Shown here: positions 7,476-16,284 of the stretch, piece after piece
Numbering within the stretch: the first letter of the stretch is position 1
Layout: every line of letters begins with the position of its first letter
Assembly (NCBI GenBank): GCA_016794025.1
Contig: JAEUKX010000031.1
Location: forward strand, 1-64,000
Source: Rhodospirillales bacterium
Lineage (GTDB): Bacteria > Pseudomonadota > Alphaproteobacteria > CACIAM-22H2
Length of the DNA: 64,000 bases
Reading direction: 5' to 3'
Position numbers and translations under genes: made by a program
The notes under the pieces: generated by a model
Told to the model about the DNA's origin: nothing
Seen by the model: the letters and a program-made list of their open reading frames with translations, nothing else
The model's database searches: none

Positions 7476-8381
7476 TCAGGCTTCGCCGGAATCGGTGACG
7501 GCGCGGATCGGGGAACCGGTCCGCGCCGTCTTCGTTTCCGGCCGGGGCATTTCGGGCACCAGCGTTTCTATCCGCACACCGCCCGCGGCGCCCAGCGTCT
7601 GCGCACACCAGCCCCACGCGGCCTGCAGCGCGGTTTCGAACCCGAAGGGCGCGTTGACGAACACAAGGCCGCAACCAGAAAGCCGCCGCGGATCGTCGGC
7701 CGGATGCATCAGGAACTCGGCCAAGCTCACCCGCGCGATACGGCCGTCGGCAATCTCGCCAAGAAATGCGTCCGGCCCCGGCCTGTCCTTGACCGGATAC
7801 CAGGCTGCGAAAACCCCGGTCGCGAAACGCCGCAGTCCCTGACGCAGCGCACGGGCAAGTGCCGCGAACTCGTCCTTGCGCTCGAACGGCGGGTCGATGA
7901 ACACGAGGCCGCGCCGCTCGCGCGGCGGCAGCGCCGCCTTGACCGCCACGTAGCCGTCGCCCGCCCGGATCTCGATGCCCGGCTCGCGCGCGAACGTTCG
8001 GGCCAGCGTCTGCGCGTCTTCCTCATGCAGTTCGTTGGCAAGCAGCCGGTCGCCCGGCCGCAGCAGGCCGCGCACCAGCCGCGGGCTGCCGGGATACCAG
8101 CGCAAGGTTCCGTCGGGATTGAGCGCCCGGACCGCATCGAGATAGGGCGCCATTTCCGCCGGCGCATCGCTGCGCGCGAAAACGCGCGCGATGCCGTGCG
8201 TCCACTCGCCCGTGCGCATGGCCGGATCGGCAAGCAGGTCGTATTCGCCCAGCCCCGCATGCGTATCGAGCACGAAGAACGGCTTGGGCTTTTCGGCAAG
8301 CCGCGCCACGAGCAGGCACAAGGCGGCGTGCTTGACGACGTCGGCGAAATTTCCGGCGTGGAAGGCGTGGCGGTAGTTCAT
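7476..8381 (-). CDS. rlmJ: 23S rRNA (adenine-2030-N6)-methyltransferase
   Basis: RlmJ methylates A2030 of 23S rRNA using SAM. The 301-residue product starts MNYRHAFHAGNFADVVKH, the conserved RlmJ N-terminus. It continues with the SAM site VLDTHAGLGEYDL and has the catalytic motif DPPF (in VFIDPPFER). The frame stays open far upstream, but this family start fixes the true ATG at 8381. It converges on the cold-shock gene, and the end of its coding region doubles as that gene's terminator. Confidence 0.94.
   Translation of the reverse strand: MNYRHAFHAGNFADVVKHAALCLLVARLAEKPKPFFVLDTHAGLGEYDLLADPAMRTGEWTHGIARVFARSDAPAEMAPYLDAVRALNPDGTLRWYPGSPRLVRGLLRPGDRLLANELHEEDAQTLARTFAREPGIEIRAGDGYVAVKAALPPRERRGLVFIDPPFERKDEFAALARALRQGLRRFATGVFAAWYPVKDRPGPDAFLGEIADGRIARVSLAEFLMHPADDPRRLSGCGLVFVNAPFGFETALQAAWGWCAQTLGAAGGVRIETLVPEMPRPETKTARTGSPIRAVTDSGEA
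7497..7537 (+). terminator. Terminator of the cold-shock gene, embedded in the 3' coding end of rlmJ
   Basis: GACGGCGCGGA-T-CGG (7497-7511) pairs with CCG-G-TCCGCGCCGTC (7516-7530), a continuous 15-bp stem with one G-U wobble and a GGAA tetraloop. TTCGTTT follows on the plus strand. It lies 25 nt after the cold-shock stop and inside the last codons of the convergent rlmJ gene. The U tract is imperfect but the stem is very strong. Confidence 0.75.
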
Positions 8382-8490
8382 CGCGGGCCTGACACTAGCC
8401 GCTCCGGCAAGGCCGCCGCGAATGGACAAACCGGGAACAGGGCGCTTGCGCTTGCCGGGGAGTCGCCCCCTCGCATACCTTGGGCGCTGC

Positions 8491-9699
8491 ATGTCGTCGT
8501 CGATCCAGACCAAAATCGGGGCCCTCCTCGAGCTTGCGCAGGCAAGCCGCGGGAGCGCGCGCGCCAAGATCGGCAACGAGCTGGGGGAAATCCTGGCCGA
8601 CGAGCCGGCCGCGCTCGACAAGGGCGAGTTCGAGATTGCCGCCGACATCGTCCGGGCGCTCATCCGCGAGACCGAGGCGGATATCCGCCGCCGGCTGGCC
8701 GAGCGCCTGGCCGAGACACCCGATGCGCCGCGCGAGCTGGTGGTGGCGCTGGCCAACGACGAGATCGCGATCGCGCGCCCGTTGCTGACGATGAGCGCCG
8801 CGCTTGCCGATGCCGACCTGGTCGAGATCATCCGCCAGCGCGGCCAGGCGCACCGGCTTGCGATCGCCAACCGCACGGACGTGAGCGAAACGGTCTCGGC
8901 CGCCCTCGTCGAGGCGGGCGATGCCGACGTCATGGAGGAGCTGCTCGCCAACCGGTCGGCGCGCATCGCCGAGGCGACGTTCGCCTATCTTTCCGACCTC
9001 GCGCGCGAGCGCGAGCGCCTGCAGCGCCCGCTCGTGGCGCGCGAGGATCTTCCCGGCGACGTCGCCGCGCGCCTCTATGGCTGGGTCGCGGCCGACCTCA
9101 AGCGGCAGATCCGCGAGCGCTACGCCTTCGATCCCGCCTCGTCGAACTGGGCGCCTGGCTGGGAAGGCTCGGTCGACTGGGCCGTTGACGACGCCGCGCA
9201 AGGGGCTGCCGCCGACCACGGCGCGGCGATGGACTGGGGCTCGTCGGCCGACCGGCTCGCCGACACGATCAAGGCCGAACGCCTCAACGACCCGGCCATC
9301 CTCGTGCGCACGCTGCGGCAGGGCCACGTCTCGCTGTTCGAGGCGCTGTTCGCGCGCTTTGCCGAACTGCCGATGAAGACCGCGCGGCGCATCCTCTATC
9401 AGGCCGACGGCCGCGCGCTCTCGGTCGCCGCCCGCGCACTGGGCATGGAACGCGCTCACTATCTGGCCCTCGCACAGCTCCTGCGCCGCACGTCGGCAAG
9501 CGAAGGCCGCCTGATGCCCGTCGACCCCGAGAAGGGCGAAGAGGGCGCGCCCGCCGAAGCGGCGGCACTCTTCGACCGCATCGGTCTGCCCGAGGCGCTG
9601 GACGTGTTGACGCGCTGGCGCGCCAAGCCGCCCGCGCCGGCCGGGTCGCGCGATCTGCCCTGGGCGCGCCGAGTTGAACAGCCGCGCCCCGCCGGATAG
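8491..9699 (+). CDS. DUF2336 domain protein
   Basis: The 402-residue cytoplasmic protein is mostly alpha-helical with HEAT-like repeated helices (RRLAERLAETPDAPRELVVALA and similar). It matches the DUF2336 family, which is largely confined to alphaproteobacteria and has no agreed function. I took ATG 8491 (MSSSIQTK) because the upstream extension is Pro/Arg-rich and unlike the family. A variable region rich in Trp, Asp and Ala lies near residues 210-250. It is followed by a possible EAL-like protein gene 63 nt downstream on the same strand, suggesting linked roles. Confidence 0.8.
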   Translation: MSSSIQTKIGALLELAQASRGSARAKIGNELGEILADEPAALDKGEFEIAADIVRALIRETEADIRRRLAERLAETPDAPRELVVALANDEIAIARPLLTMSAALADADLVEIIRQRGQAHRLAIANRTDVSETVSAALVEAGDADVMEELLANRSARIAEATFAYLSDLARERERLQRPLVAREDLPGDVAARLYGWVAADLKRQIRERYAFDPASSNWAPGWEGSVDWAVDDAAQGAAADHGAAMDWGSSADRLADTIKAERLNDPAILVRTLRQGHVSLFEALFARFAELPMKTARRILYQADGRALSVAARALGMERAHYLALAQLLRRTSASEGRLMPVDPEKGEEGAPAEAAALFDRIGLPEALDVLTRWRAKPPAPAGSRDLPWARRVEQPRPAG

Positions 9700-9762
9700 A
9701 GTTTACCACCTCACGCAAACCGACGAATCGACGGCACACGAAGGTACCGAGACAAACACGGC

Positions 9763-10995
9763 ATGGATCCCAAGGCCACCGAAGCAAGCGACGAGGAAGC
9801 GCTCCTGGCGGAACTGTCCCGGGTCAAGAAATCCGAGGACATCCAGTTCCGTTACGGCGTGATCGTGGCCATGAACTCGCCTGCCTGGTTCAGCCGCCGG
9901 CGCGAGAATTTCCAGCAGATCATCGACGCGCTGCGCAAGCTGCTCGGCCAGTCCGACAGCGGCGTGTTCGCCATGCACAACTACAACATCGTGCTGCTGT
10001 TCCGCCGCGACCACCGCTACCATCTCGAGAATTTCGACTCCGACCTCAAGACGATCCTGCGTCAGCACGCCTCGGCCGCCGGCCTCGAGGAGGGCCAGGC
10101 GCAGGACGCCTACGAGCTTTTCGCGTTCAAGGACCAGTTCGCCGACTTCGAAGGCATCGTCACCAAGATCGTCGACGACTACCGCTCGTTCCAGGAGCGC
10201 CGCGCGCGCCTCCTGAACAAGGCGGGCACGGCGATGACGACCGCGCAGGGCCAGCCGCTGACGCCCGCCTCGCTCGCCAAGCTCGAGGACCTGCTGCGCA
10301 AGGCCGACATCACCGGCTTCCTCAAGAGCCAGATCTGCTGCGCGGTCGCGCCGCGCGAACCGCTGCGCCCCTTCTTCCGCGAGGTCTATGTCGGCGTCAG
10401 CGACCTGCGCCAGATGGTGGCGCCGCGCAACGACCTGCGCATGGTGAAGCCGCTGTTCCAGCAGCTCACCCGCACGATGGACCAGCGCGTGCTGCGCGCG
10501 ATGTTCGACGGCTTCGTTACCCGCCAGTCGGGCAACGTGTCGCTGAACCTGAACATCCAGACGATCATGAGCGCGGCGTTCCGCGAGTTCGACACGCGCA
10601 TCGCCAACTTCATCCCGAAATCGCAGATCATCATCGAGATTCCGCGTTTCGACGTGTTCTGGGACTTCGCGGAATACCTGACGGCGTGCGAGTTCCTGCG
10701 CAACGCCGGCTATCGCGTGCTGCTCGACCACATCACGCTCGACGTGCTGGCGATGTTCGCGCGGTCCGAGATGGGCGCCGACTTCATCAAGGTGATGTTC
10801 CGGCCCGAACGCCCCAACGAATGGCGCGAGCCGGGCGTGGCCGAGAAGGTCGCGGCCGCCGAAGCGGGGCGCATCATCATGGCCCACTGCGAGACGGCCG
10901 AGGCGCTGGAACTGGGCCAGGCGGCGGGAATCCGGCTGTTCCAGGGATTCCACATCGACAACATGCTGCGCGATCCCAACCGGAAGATCGCCTGA
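9763..10995 (+). CDS. Degenerate EAL-like domain protein
   Basis: The 410-residue protein has an N-terminal alpha/beta part (VIVAMNSPAWFSRRRENFQQI, VFAMHNYNIVLLF) and a central helical region. The C-terminal third follows the EAL phosphodiesterase fold: LNIQTIMSAAFREFD, IIIEIPRFDVFWD, YRVLLDHITLDVLAMF, IIMAHCETAEALELGQAAGIRLFQGFHID. The acidic metal ligands expected of an active c-di-GMP phosphodiesterase (E-x-L, and D-D after strand 5) are not present, so it is more likely a binding or scaffold protein. Its position just after the DUF2336 gene suggests a shared pathway. The EAL relation is inferred from fold pattern. Confidence 0.72.
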   Translation: MDPKATEASDEEALLAELSRVKKSEDIQFRYGVIVAMNSPAWFSRRRENFQQIIDALRKLLGQSDSGVFAMHNYNIVLLFRRDHRYHLENFDSDLKTILRQHASAAGLEEGQAQDAYELFAFKDQFADFEGIVTKIVDDYRSFQERRARLLNKAGTAMTTAQGQPLTPASLAKLEDLLRKADITGFLKSQICCAVAPREPLRPFFREVYVGVSDLRQMVAPRNDLRMVKPLFQQLTRTMDQRVLRAMFDGFVTRQSGNVSLNLNIQTIMSAAFREFDTRIANFIPKSQIIIEIPRFDVFWDFAEYLTACEFLRNAGYRVLLDHITLDVLAMFARSEMGADFIKVMFRPERPNEWREPGVAEKVAAAEAGRIIMAHCETAEALELGQAAGIRLFQGFHIDNMLRDPNRKIA

Positions 10996-11029
10996 TCCAT
11001 TAGCGAGTTTTATTCGCGGGCGCGGGCGC

Positions 11030-12010
11030 TCACACCTTCGCGCCGACGGGTGCGGGGCCGACATTGCGGCGCAGGAGATCGTCGAAATAGGCGATCGTCT
11101 TCTTGAGGCCCTCGTCGAGCTGGATCGTCGGCTGCCAGCCGAGGATATCCTTGGCCTTCGTGATGTCGGGCTTGCGCTGCATGGGATCGTCGGCAGGCAG
11201 CGGACGCTTCACGAGCTTCGACTTGGCGCCCGTCAGCGCAATGACGCGCTCGGCCAGCTGGCGGATCGTGAATTCGTTGGGATTGCCCAGATTGATCGGG
11301 CCGGTGACGGCGTCGGGGCTGTCCATCAGGCGGATGAAGCCTTCGATCAGGTCGTCGACATAGCAGAAGCTGCGCGTCTGCGAGCCCTCGCCGTAGATCG
11401 TGATGTCCTGGCCCTTCAGGGCCTGGACGATGAAATTCGACACCACGCGCCCGTCGTTGGGATGCATGCGCGGGCCGTAGGTATTGAAGATGCGCGCCAC
11501 CTTGATCTTGAGGCCGTGCTGGCGGTGATAGTCGAAGAACAGCGTCTCCGCGCAGCGCTTGCCCTCGTCGTAGCAGGCGCGCGGGCCGATCGGGTTGACG
11601 TTGCCGCGGTATTCCTCGGGCTGCGGATGCACTTCCGGATCGCCGTACACTTCCGAGGTCGACGACTGGAAGATCTTCGCCTTCACGCGCTTGGCGAGGC
11701 CAAGCATGTTGATGGCCCCGTGCACGGAGGTCTTCGTCGTCTGCACGGGGTCGAACTGGTAGTGGATGGGCGATGCCGGGCAGGCGAGGTTGTAGATCTC
11801 GTCCACCTCGACGAACAGCGGGAACGTCACGTCGTGGCGCATCACCTCGAAGTTCGACTTGCCGAGCAGGTGCGCGATGTTGTCCTTGGCGCCGGTGAAG
11901 TAGTTGTCCACGCACAGCACGTCGTGCCCTGCCGCCACGAGCCGTTCGCACAGGTGCGAACCGAGGAAGCCGGCACCGCCGGTGACGAGGATACGCTTGC
12001 GCAACGACAT
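11030..12010 (-). CDS. UDP-glucuronate decarboxylase (UDP-xylose synthase)
   Basis: This enzyme converts UDP-glucuronate to UDP-xylose with bound NAD+. The 326-residue extended SDR shows the NAD motif [10 protein letters not shown] (residues 9-18), the catalytic SSTSEVYG segment near 116-123, Tyr147 and Lys151 (YDEGK), and the decarboxylase-type [18 protein letters not shown]. It lies within a polysaccharide gene group, upstream of a polyprenyl-phosphate sugar transferase on the opposite strand. That suggests the cell makes a xylose-containing or UDP-xylose-derived glycan. A close relative such as a UDP-arabinose/galacturonate pathway epimerase is less likely because of the HPNDGRV motif. Confidence 0.92.
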   Translation of the reverse strand: MSLRKRILVTGGAGFLGSHLCERLVAAGHDVLCVDNYFTGAKDNIAHLLGKSNFEVMRHDVTFPLFVEVDEIYNLACPASPIHYQFDPVQTTKTSVHGAINMLGLAKRVKAKIFQSSTSEVYGDPEVHPQPEEYRGNVNPIGPRACYDEGKRCAETLFFDYHRQHGLKIKVARIFNTYGPRMHPNDGRVVSNFIVQALKGQDITIYGEGSQTRSFCYVDDLIEGFIRLMDSPDAVTGPINLGNPNEFTIRQLAERVIALTGAKSKLVKRPLPADDPMQRKPDITKAKDILGWQPTIQLDEGLKKTIAYFDDLLRRNVGPAPVGAKV

Positions 12011-12102
12011 GTTCCCGGAACCTTTCCGTGCTCGCGAGGGCGGCCCCGAATATCAGGCCCCATCGCCGGACACAACGCCCCAATGGGCGCGCAATTCCCG
12101 CC

Positions 12103-12690
12103 CTATGCGGCCTCGCGCACGAGACTGACCAGCGGCTCGAGCCCCGGCTCGACCGGCGCGCCCTCGCGGATCGCGCGCACGATGGCGGGCACGGGCCCGT
12201 CGAGGCGGGCGGTGTCCATCAGGACGCTGGAAAGCTCGCGTTCGGGCCTGGGCTGGAGGCCCGCCGGCAGCACGCCCGGCCCCAGTTTCAGCAGCATTCC
12301 GGCCAGGGCCGCCCGCTCGACATCCTCCCCGCCGATGCCTCGACTGGCCGCAAGCGTGGTGATACGCGCGGCGGCCCGCCGCGCCTGGGCGGCGCCGACA
12401 GGATCGCGCTTGTCGGCCAGCGCCAGCAGTGTGCGCGCCAGCCGTCGCACGGCGTCCTCCGGGTCGGGCCCGGCGGCATTGGCGGCGGCAAACGGAACGT
12501 TGACGAGCGGGCCCGGCGCCATACCGGCCGGCCGCGGCCGGCGCGCCACACGGACCACATGTTCCTCGTAGGGCTGGTCGGCCTCGCGCTTGCGTTCGAA
12601 CGCCGCGCGCAGGCGCACGGCAAGCGCAACCCCGGCCGCCACGACCATGCCCCAAGCCAGCAGGTTGAGGTCGATTTCGGTCAGCTCCAT
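12103..12690 (-). CDS. Membrane-anchored protein of unknown function
   Basis: I do not recognise this 195-residue protein. It has an N-terminal membrane segment (about residues 9-25, [19 protein letters not shown]), a basic linker, and then an Ala/Arg/Leu-rich helical domain facing the cytoplasm. I set the start at ATG 12690 because it gives a clean anchor, although the frame stays open far upstream antisense to the next gene. It is divergent from the sugar transferase gene (72 nt apart) and sits beside the UDP-xylose synthase gene. Confidence 0.6.
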   Translation of the reverse strand: MELTEIDLNLLAWGMVVAAGVALAVRLRAAFERKREADQPYEEHVVRVARRPRPAGMAPGPLVNVPFAAANAAGPDPEDAVRRLARTLLALADKRDPVGAAQARRAAARITTLAASRGIGGEDVERAALAGMLLKLGPGVLPAGLQPRPERELSSVLMDTARLDGPVPAIVRAIREGAPVEPGLEPLVSLVREAA

Positions 12691-12762
12691 CGTTGGAAAT
12701 GCTACACCCCCCTCGCCCGTTTTGTCCCGAGATCGACTTTGATTCCCGAGACGGGGTGGCTT

Positions 12763-14226
12763 ATGCTCGCGCAGCTTCAGATGCCCGCAGGCCTTGGGCA
12801 ACAGACTGAAATGAAACGAAAAAACAACGTCGTCGCCGCCGATCTGCAGACCTTGGTGCTGGGGGCCCTGCGGGTTGCCGATGTCGGCGTGATCGCGCTC
12901 GCCGCCTGGGTCGCCTACTGGGCCCGCCACGACAGCTGGGCCATCCCCGACCTCTACCTGATCGCCATCCTCGCCGCGATGGGGCTGGCCGCGAACTATT
13001 TCCAGATCGCACGGCTCTACGTGTTCGAGAACCTGTCGCGTCTCGCAAGCCAGTTCGGCAAGCTCGCCGCCGCATGGACCGGCGTGATGGCGAGCCTCAT
13101 CGCGCTTGCCTATTTCACGCAGACCTCCGTCGCCTTCAGCCGCGCCTTCGCGCTGGGCTGGCTGGCGCTCGGGTTCGGCGCGCTCATCCTCGTGCGGCTG
13201 ACGATGCTCGTGCAGATCGACCGCTGGCGCCAGCAGGGACGGCTGGCGATGAACGTGGCCGTCATCGGCGCCGGCGAGATGGGGCGCGCGTTCCTTCGCC
13301 ATCTGGCCGACGTGCGCACGCAGGAATACCGGATCGTCGGCGTCTATGACGACCGGCGCGAACGCCTGCCGGAGGCGATCGAGGGCCAGCCCGTCGCCGG
13401 CACGGTCGACGACCTCATCGCCTACTGCAAGCGCAATCCGGTCGACGAGATCGTGATCGCGCTCCCCTGGCAGGCCTCGGCCGACCTGCAGGAGCTCATC
13501 AAGAAGCTGAAGGTGGTGCCGGTCGACGTGAAACTGTGCCCGGACTATATCGGCACCTACCTGCCCGCCCGCGGCTTCCATGCGATCGCCGGCATCCCGA
13601 TGCTCTCGGTGCTCGAGCGGCCGCTGTCGGGCTGGAGCCTGGTGCTGAAGGCGCTCGAGGACCGCATCCTTGCCGCGATCCTGCTCGTCGTGCTTTCGCC
13701 GCTGCTGCTGGCCGTGGCGCTGGCCGTCAAGCTCGACAGCCCCGGCCCCGCACTCTTCCGCCAGCGCCGCTACGGGTTCGCGAACAACGAGATCGTCGTC
13801 TACAAGTTCCGCACGATGTACCACCAGCGTGCCGAGGAGCCGAGCGTCCCGCAGGCGACGAAGGACGATCCGCGCGTCACGCGCGTGGGACGCTTCCTGC
13901 GCCGCTCGTCGCTCGACGAGTTCCCGCAGCTCCTGAACGTTCTGTTCGGCGACATGTCCCTTGTGGGTCCGCGCCCCCACGCAGTCGCCCACAACGAGCA
14001 GTACGCCAAGATCATCGACGACTATCTCGCCCGTCACCGCGTGAAGCCGGGCATGACCGGCTGGGCGCAGGTCAACGGCCTGCGCGGCGAGACCGACACG
14101 CCCGAGAAGATGCGCCGGCGCGTGCAGTTCGATCTTTACTACATCGACAACTGGTCGCTGCTGTTCGACCTGAAGATCCTGGCGCTGACGCCCATTGCCA
14201 TCCTCGGCAAGGAGAACGCCTACTAG
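12763..14226 (+). CDS. Undecaprenyl-phosphate hexose-1-phosphate transferase (WcaJ/ExoY type)
   Basis: The enzyme moves a sugar 1-phosphate, usually glucose, from a UDP-sugar to undecaprenyl phosphate, starting an exopolysaccharide repeat unit at the inner membrane. The 487-residue protein has four to five N-terminal membrane helices and a CoA-binding-like Rossmann domain ([18 protein letters not shown]). A further membrane-associated helix precedes the C-terminal catalytic domain, with [45 protein letters not shown] and [20 protein letters not shown]-like ribosome site precedes ATG 12763; later Mets at 12781 and 12811 are alternatives. It converges with the next gene by sharing CTAG. Confidence 0.93.
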   Translation: MLAQLQMPAGLGQQTEMKRKNNVVAADLQTLVLGALRVADVGVIALAAWVAYWARHDSWAIPDLYLIAILAAMGLAANYFQIARLYVFENLSRLASQFGKLAAAWTGVMASLIALAYFTQTSVAFSRAFALGWLALGFGALILVRLTMLVQIDRWRQQGRLAMNVAVIGAGEMGRAFLRHLADVRTQEYRIVGVYDDRRERLPEAIEGQPVAGTVDDLIAYCKRNPVDEIVIALPWQASADLQELIKKLKVVPVDVKLCPDYIGTYLPARGFHAIAGIPMLSVLERPLSGWSLVLKALEDRILAAILLVVLSPLLLAVALAVKLDSPGPALFRQRRYGFANNEIVVYKFRTMYHQRAEEPSVPQATKDDPRVTRVGRFLRRSSLDEFPQLLNVLFGDMSLVGPRPHAVAHNEQYAKIIDDYLARHRVKPGMTGWAQVNGLRGETDTPEKMRRRVQFDLYYIDNWSLLFDLKILALTPIAILGKENAY

Positions 14227-15722
14227 CGCTGGCGCCGGTAAACGGCCCAGTCGTCTTCCTGGGCGACCTTGTGCCAGCCGTGCGCCGCCGGATCCGTGCC
14301 GAGATACGTCTCGACATACCAGGTCGAATCGACGAACCAGCCGATGCCGCGCGCGTCGAGATACTCCCACATCCGCCCGCGCCATTTCAGCGCCTCGGGA
14401 TTCACCTTGCCGTCGACATTGACGACTCGCGCGCGCTTGAAGCCGAGCGTTCCGGACTGGCCGGCGGCAACCATGTCCGCCTCGGGGACATACTTTTCGG
14501 CAAGCGCCACCTGGATGTCGTTGGCGGCGTGACCGAAAATGCCCTCGCCGCGCCATGCGAAAGCGAGGAGCACCGCCGCAAGCACCGCAGTCGCCAGCAC
14601 CACCCCGGTCGCAAGGCGGGGTGCAACGCGCGCCGCCAGCACGGGCACATAGACGAACGCAAGCAGCGAAAGCGGCGCGAAATAGCGCACGTAGAACCAG
14701 TAGGCGAAAAATTCGAGCCAGTAATATGTCGCGAGCGCGGCACACGTCGCCAAGAGGATCGCCGCGAAGCCCGCGCGCTCGCGGTCGAGCGCCGAAAGCC
14801 CGCCCGACCGGCGCGCCTGCATGGCCATGAACCCGACGCCGGCAAGAACGGCAAGGCGCAGCGCCTCTGTCCACCAGGCTTCATGGGCGCCCGCGAAGAC
14901 CCACGGGACCGCGACGCTCACAAGGGCCCAGACTGCCTGCTCCGCACGCTCGGCGGAGAACGCGAACGCCTGCTGCGCGAAGCCCGAGGTCGGCATCGGA
15001 TGGCCGAAGACCAGCGCGTTGTAGAGCCACCACGGCGCCGAGACGAGGACAGCAATGCCGCCCACGACAAAGCAGATGCCGATTGCCGCGCGCAGATCCG
15101 TCCGGCCACGCCAGAGCTCGGCCGCGCAGAACGCGGCGACGAACACCGCCGCGTCGATGCGCGCGAGCACCAATGCGCCGAGAAGTGCGCCCATCGCCGC
15201 CCGCCCGCCGAAATGCGTGCGCCAGCCGGTCGCATAGAAGCGCCACGCGGCGGCATAGAGCGCCATCTGCAGCACCGTCTCGAGGCCGTTGTAGAAGTCG
15301 TTGAATGCCTTGGGTGCCGCAAGATAGCCGACCAGCGCCAACGCACCGGCGAGGCTGCGCGGCCCCGCCGCACCGCCGACCGCGTCGCGCGCGATCCCGG
15401 CCACGAGCAGCGCGCCGGTGCCATGGACGATCGCCGCAAGCAGCAGGACAAGCCGCAGGCCGCCCTCCTCCGATCCGCCGGCAAGCGCGAAAGCTCCGGC
15501 TTCGAGAAACGTGAAGAGCGGCTGGAACCCGTTCGTCCAGGTCGTGCCGTCGATCGTGATCCCGAGCCCGCGGCCGATGCTGCGCGCGACCGAGAGCGCG
15601 TACCAGCCGTCCTCGACGATCGGCATGTCGAACAGCGCAACCGGATCGCGCAGCGCGAGGCTTGCAAAGAGCAGCCACAGTGCCCCGCCGGCGGCGGCGA
15701 GCAGGCGGACGCGAAACGTCAT
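14223..15722 (-). CDS. GT-C-like multi-span membrane protein (GT39/ArnT-like)
   Basis: The 499-residue protein has about ten membrane helices after a short N-terminus. An acidic pair, ED, lies in the first outer loop (IVEDGWYALSVA), where GT-C glycosyltransferases keep their catalytic acidic residue. A soluble C-terminal domain of about 100 residues follows (AANDIQVALAEKY to the end). It probably transfers a sugar from a lipid-linked donor in the periplasm, in keeping with the adjacent polysaccharide genes. Neither donor nor acceptor can be told. Its stop codon is formed by the same CTAG that ends the sugar transferase gene. Confidence 0.7.
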   Translation of the reverse strand: MTFRVRLLAAAGGALWLLFASLALRDPVALFDMPIVEDGWYALSVARSIGRGLGITIDGTTWTNGFQPLFTFLEAGAFALAGGSEEGGLRLVLLLAAIVHGTGALLVAGIARDAVGGAAGPRSLAGALALVGYLAAPKAFNDFYNGLETVLQMALYAAAWRFYATGWRTHFGGRAAMGALLGALVLARIDAAVFVAAFCAAELWRGRTDLRAAIGICFVVGGIAVLVSAPWWLYNALVFGHPMPTSGFAQQAFAFSAERAEQAVWALVSVAVPWVFAGAHEAWWTEALRLAVLAGVGFMAMQARRSGGLSALDRERAGFAAILLATCAALATYYWLEFFAYWFYVRYFAPLSLLAFVYVPVLAARVAPRLATGVVLATAVLAAVLLAFAWRGEGIFGHAANDIQVALAEKYVPEADMVAAGQSGTLGFKRARVVNVDGKVNPEALKWRGRMWEYLDARGIGWFVDSTWYVETYLGTDPAAHGWHKVAQEDDWAVYRRQR

Positions 15723-15732
15723 GTCCGTGCCG

Positions 15733-16284
15733 TCAGCTGTTCTCGCGCGGCGCGTGCTTGGCGAGGATGCGCTGGAGCGTGCGGCGGTGCATGTTGAGCC
15801 GACGGGCCGTCTCCGACACGTTGCGGTCGCACTGCTCGAAAACGCGCTGGATATGCTCCCAGCGTACCCGGTCGGCCGACATCGGATGCTCGGGCGGCGC
15901 GGGCAGTGCACGATCGACGGCCTGGAGGGCCGCATCGATCGCGTCGGCGTCCGACGGCTTGGGCAGGTAGTCGACCGCCCCGGCCTTGATCGCGGCGACC
16001 GACGTGGCGATGTTGCCGTACCCGGTCAGGATCACGATGCGTGCGTCGGGCGCCAGTTCGCGGATGCGCGGCACGAGGTCGAGCCCCGATCCGTCGCCAA
16101 GCTTGAGGTCGACGACGGCGAACTCGGGCGCGTGCGTCTCAATCGCGGCACTGGCCGCCGCCATCGATTCGGCCATCGTCACGACATAGCCGCGCCGTTC
16201 CATCGCGCGCGCCAGCCGAAGGCGGAACGCCTCGTCGTCCTCGACGATCAGAAGGTGCCTGGCTCCGGCGTCGATCTCGCTCAT
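15733..16284 (-). CDS. regA: Response regulator of the RegA/PrrA/ActR family
   Basis: The 183-residue redox response regulator has a receiver domain with acidic pocket VEDDEAF, phosphoacceptor Asp59 (VVDLKLGDGSG), the switch TGYGNIATSV and Lys in YLPKPSD. After a linker comes a short Fis-type helix-turn-helix, NVSETARRLNMHRRTLQRIL, which is the RegA signature. RegA controls respiration, photosynthesis and carbon and nitrogen fixation genes in alphaproteobacteria. Its start overlaps the kinase stop by 4 nt (ATGA). No senC/prrC gene lies beside it, unlike the Rhodobacter arrangement. Confidence 0.93.
   Translation of the reverse strand: MSEIDAGARHLLIVEDDEAFRLRLARAMERRGYVVTMAESMAAASAAIETHAPEFAVVDLKLGDGSGLDLVPRIRELAPDARIVILTGYGNIATSVAAIKAGAVDYLPKPSDADAIDAALQAVDRALPAPPEHPMSADRVRWEHIQRVFEQCDRNVSETARRLNMHRRTLQRILAKHAPRENS

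Noticed and set aside
12103-14874. 923-residue minus-strand frame across the sugar transferase
   Set aside because: Only the last 195 residues (from 12690) look like a protein; the rest is antisense to the sugar transferase and its neighbour.
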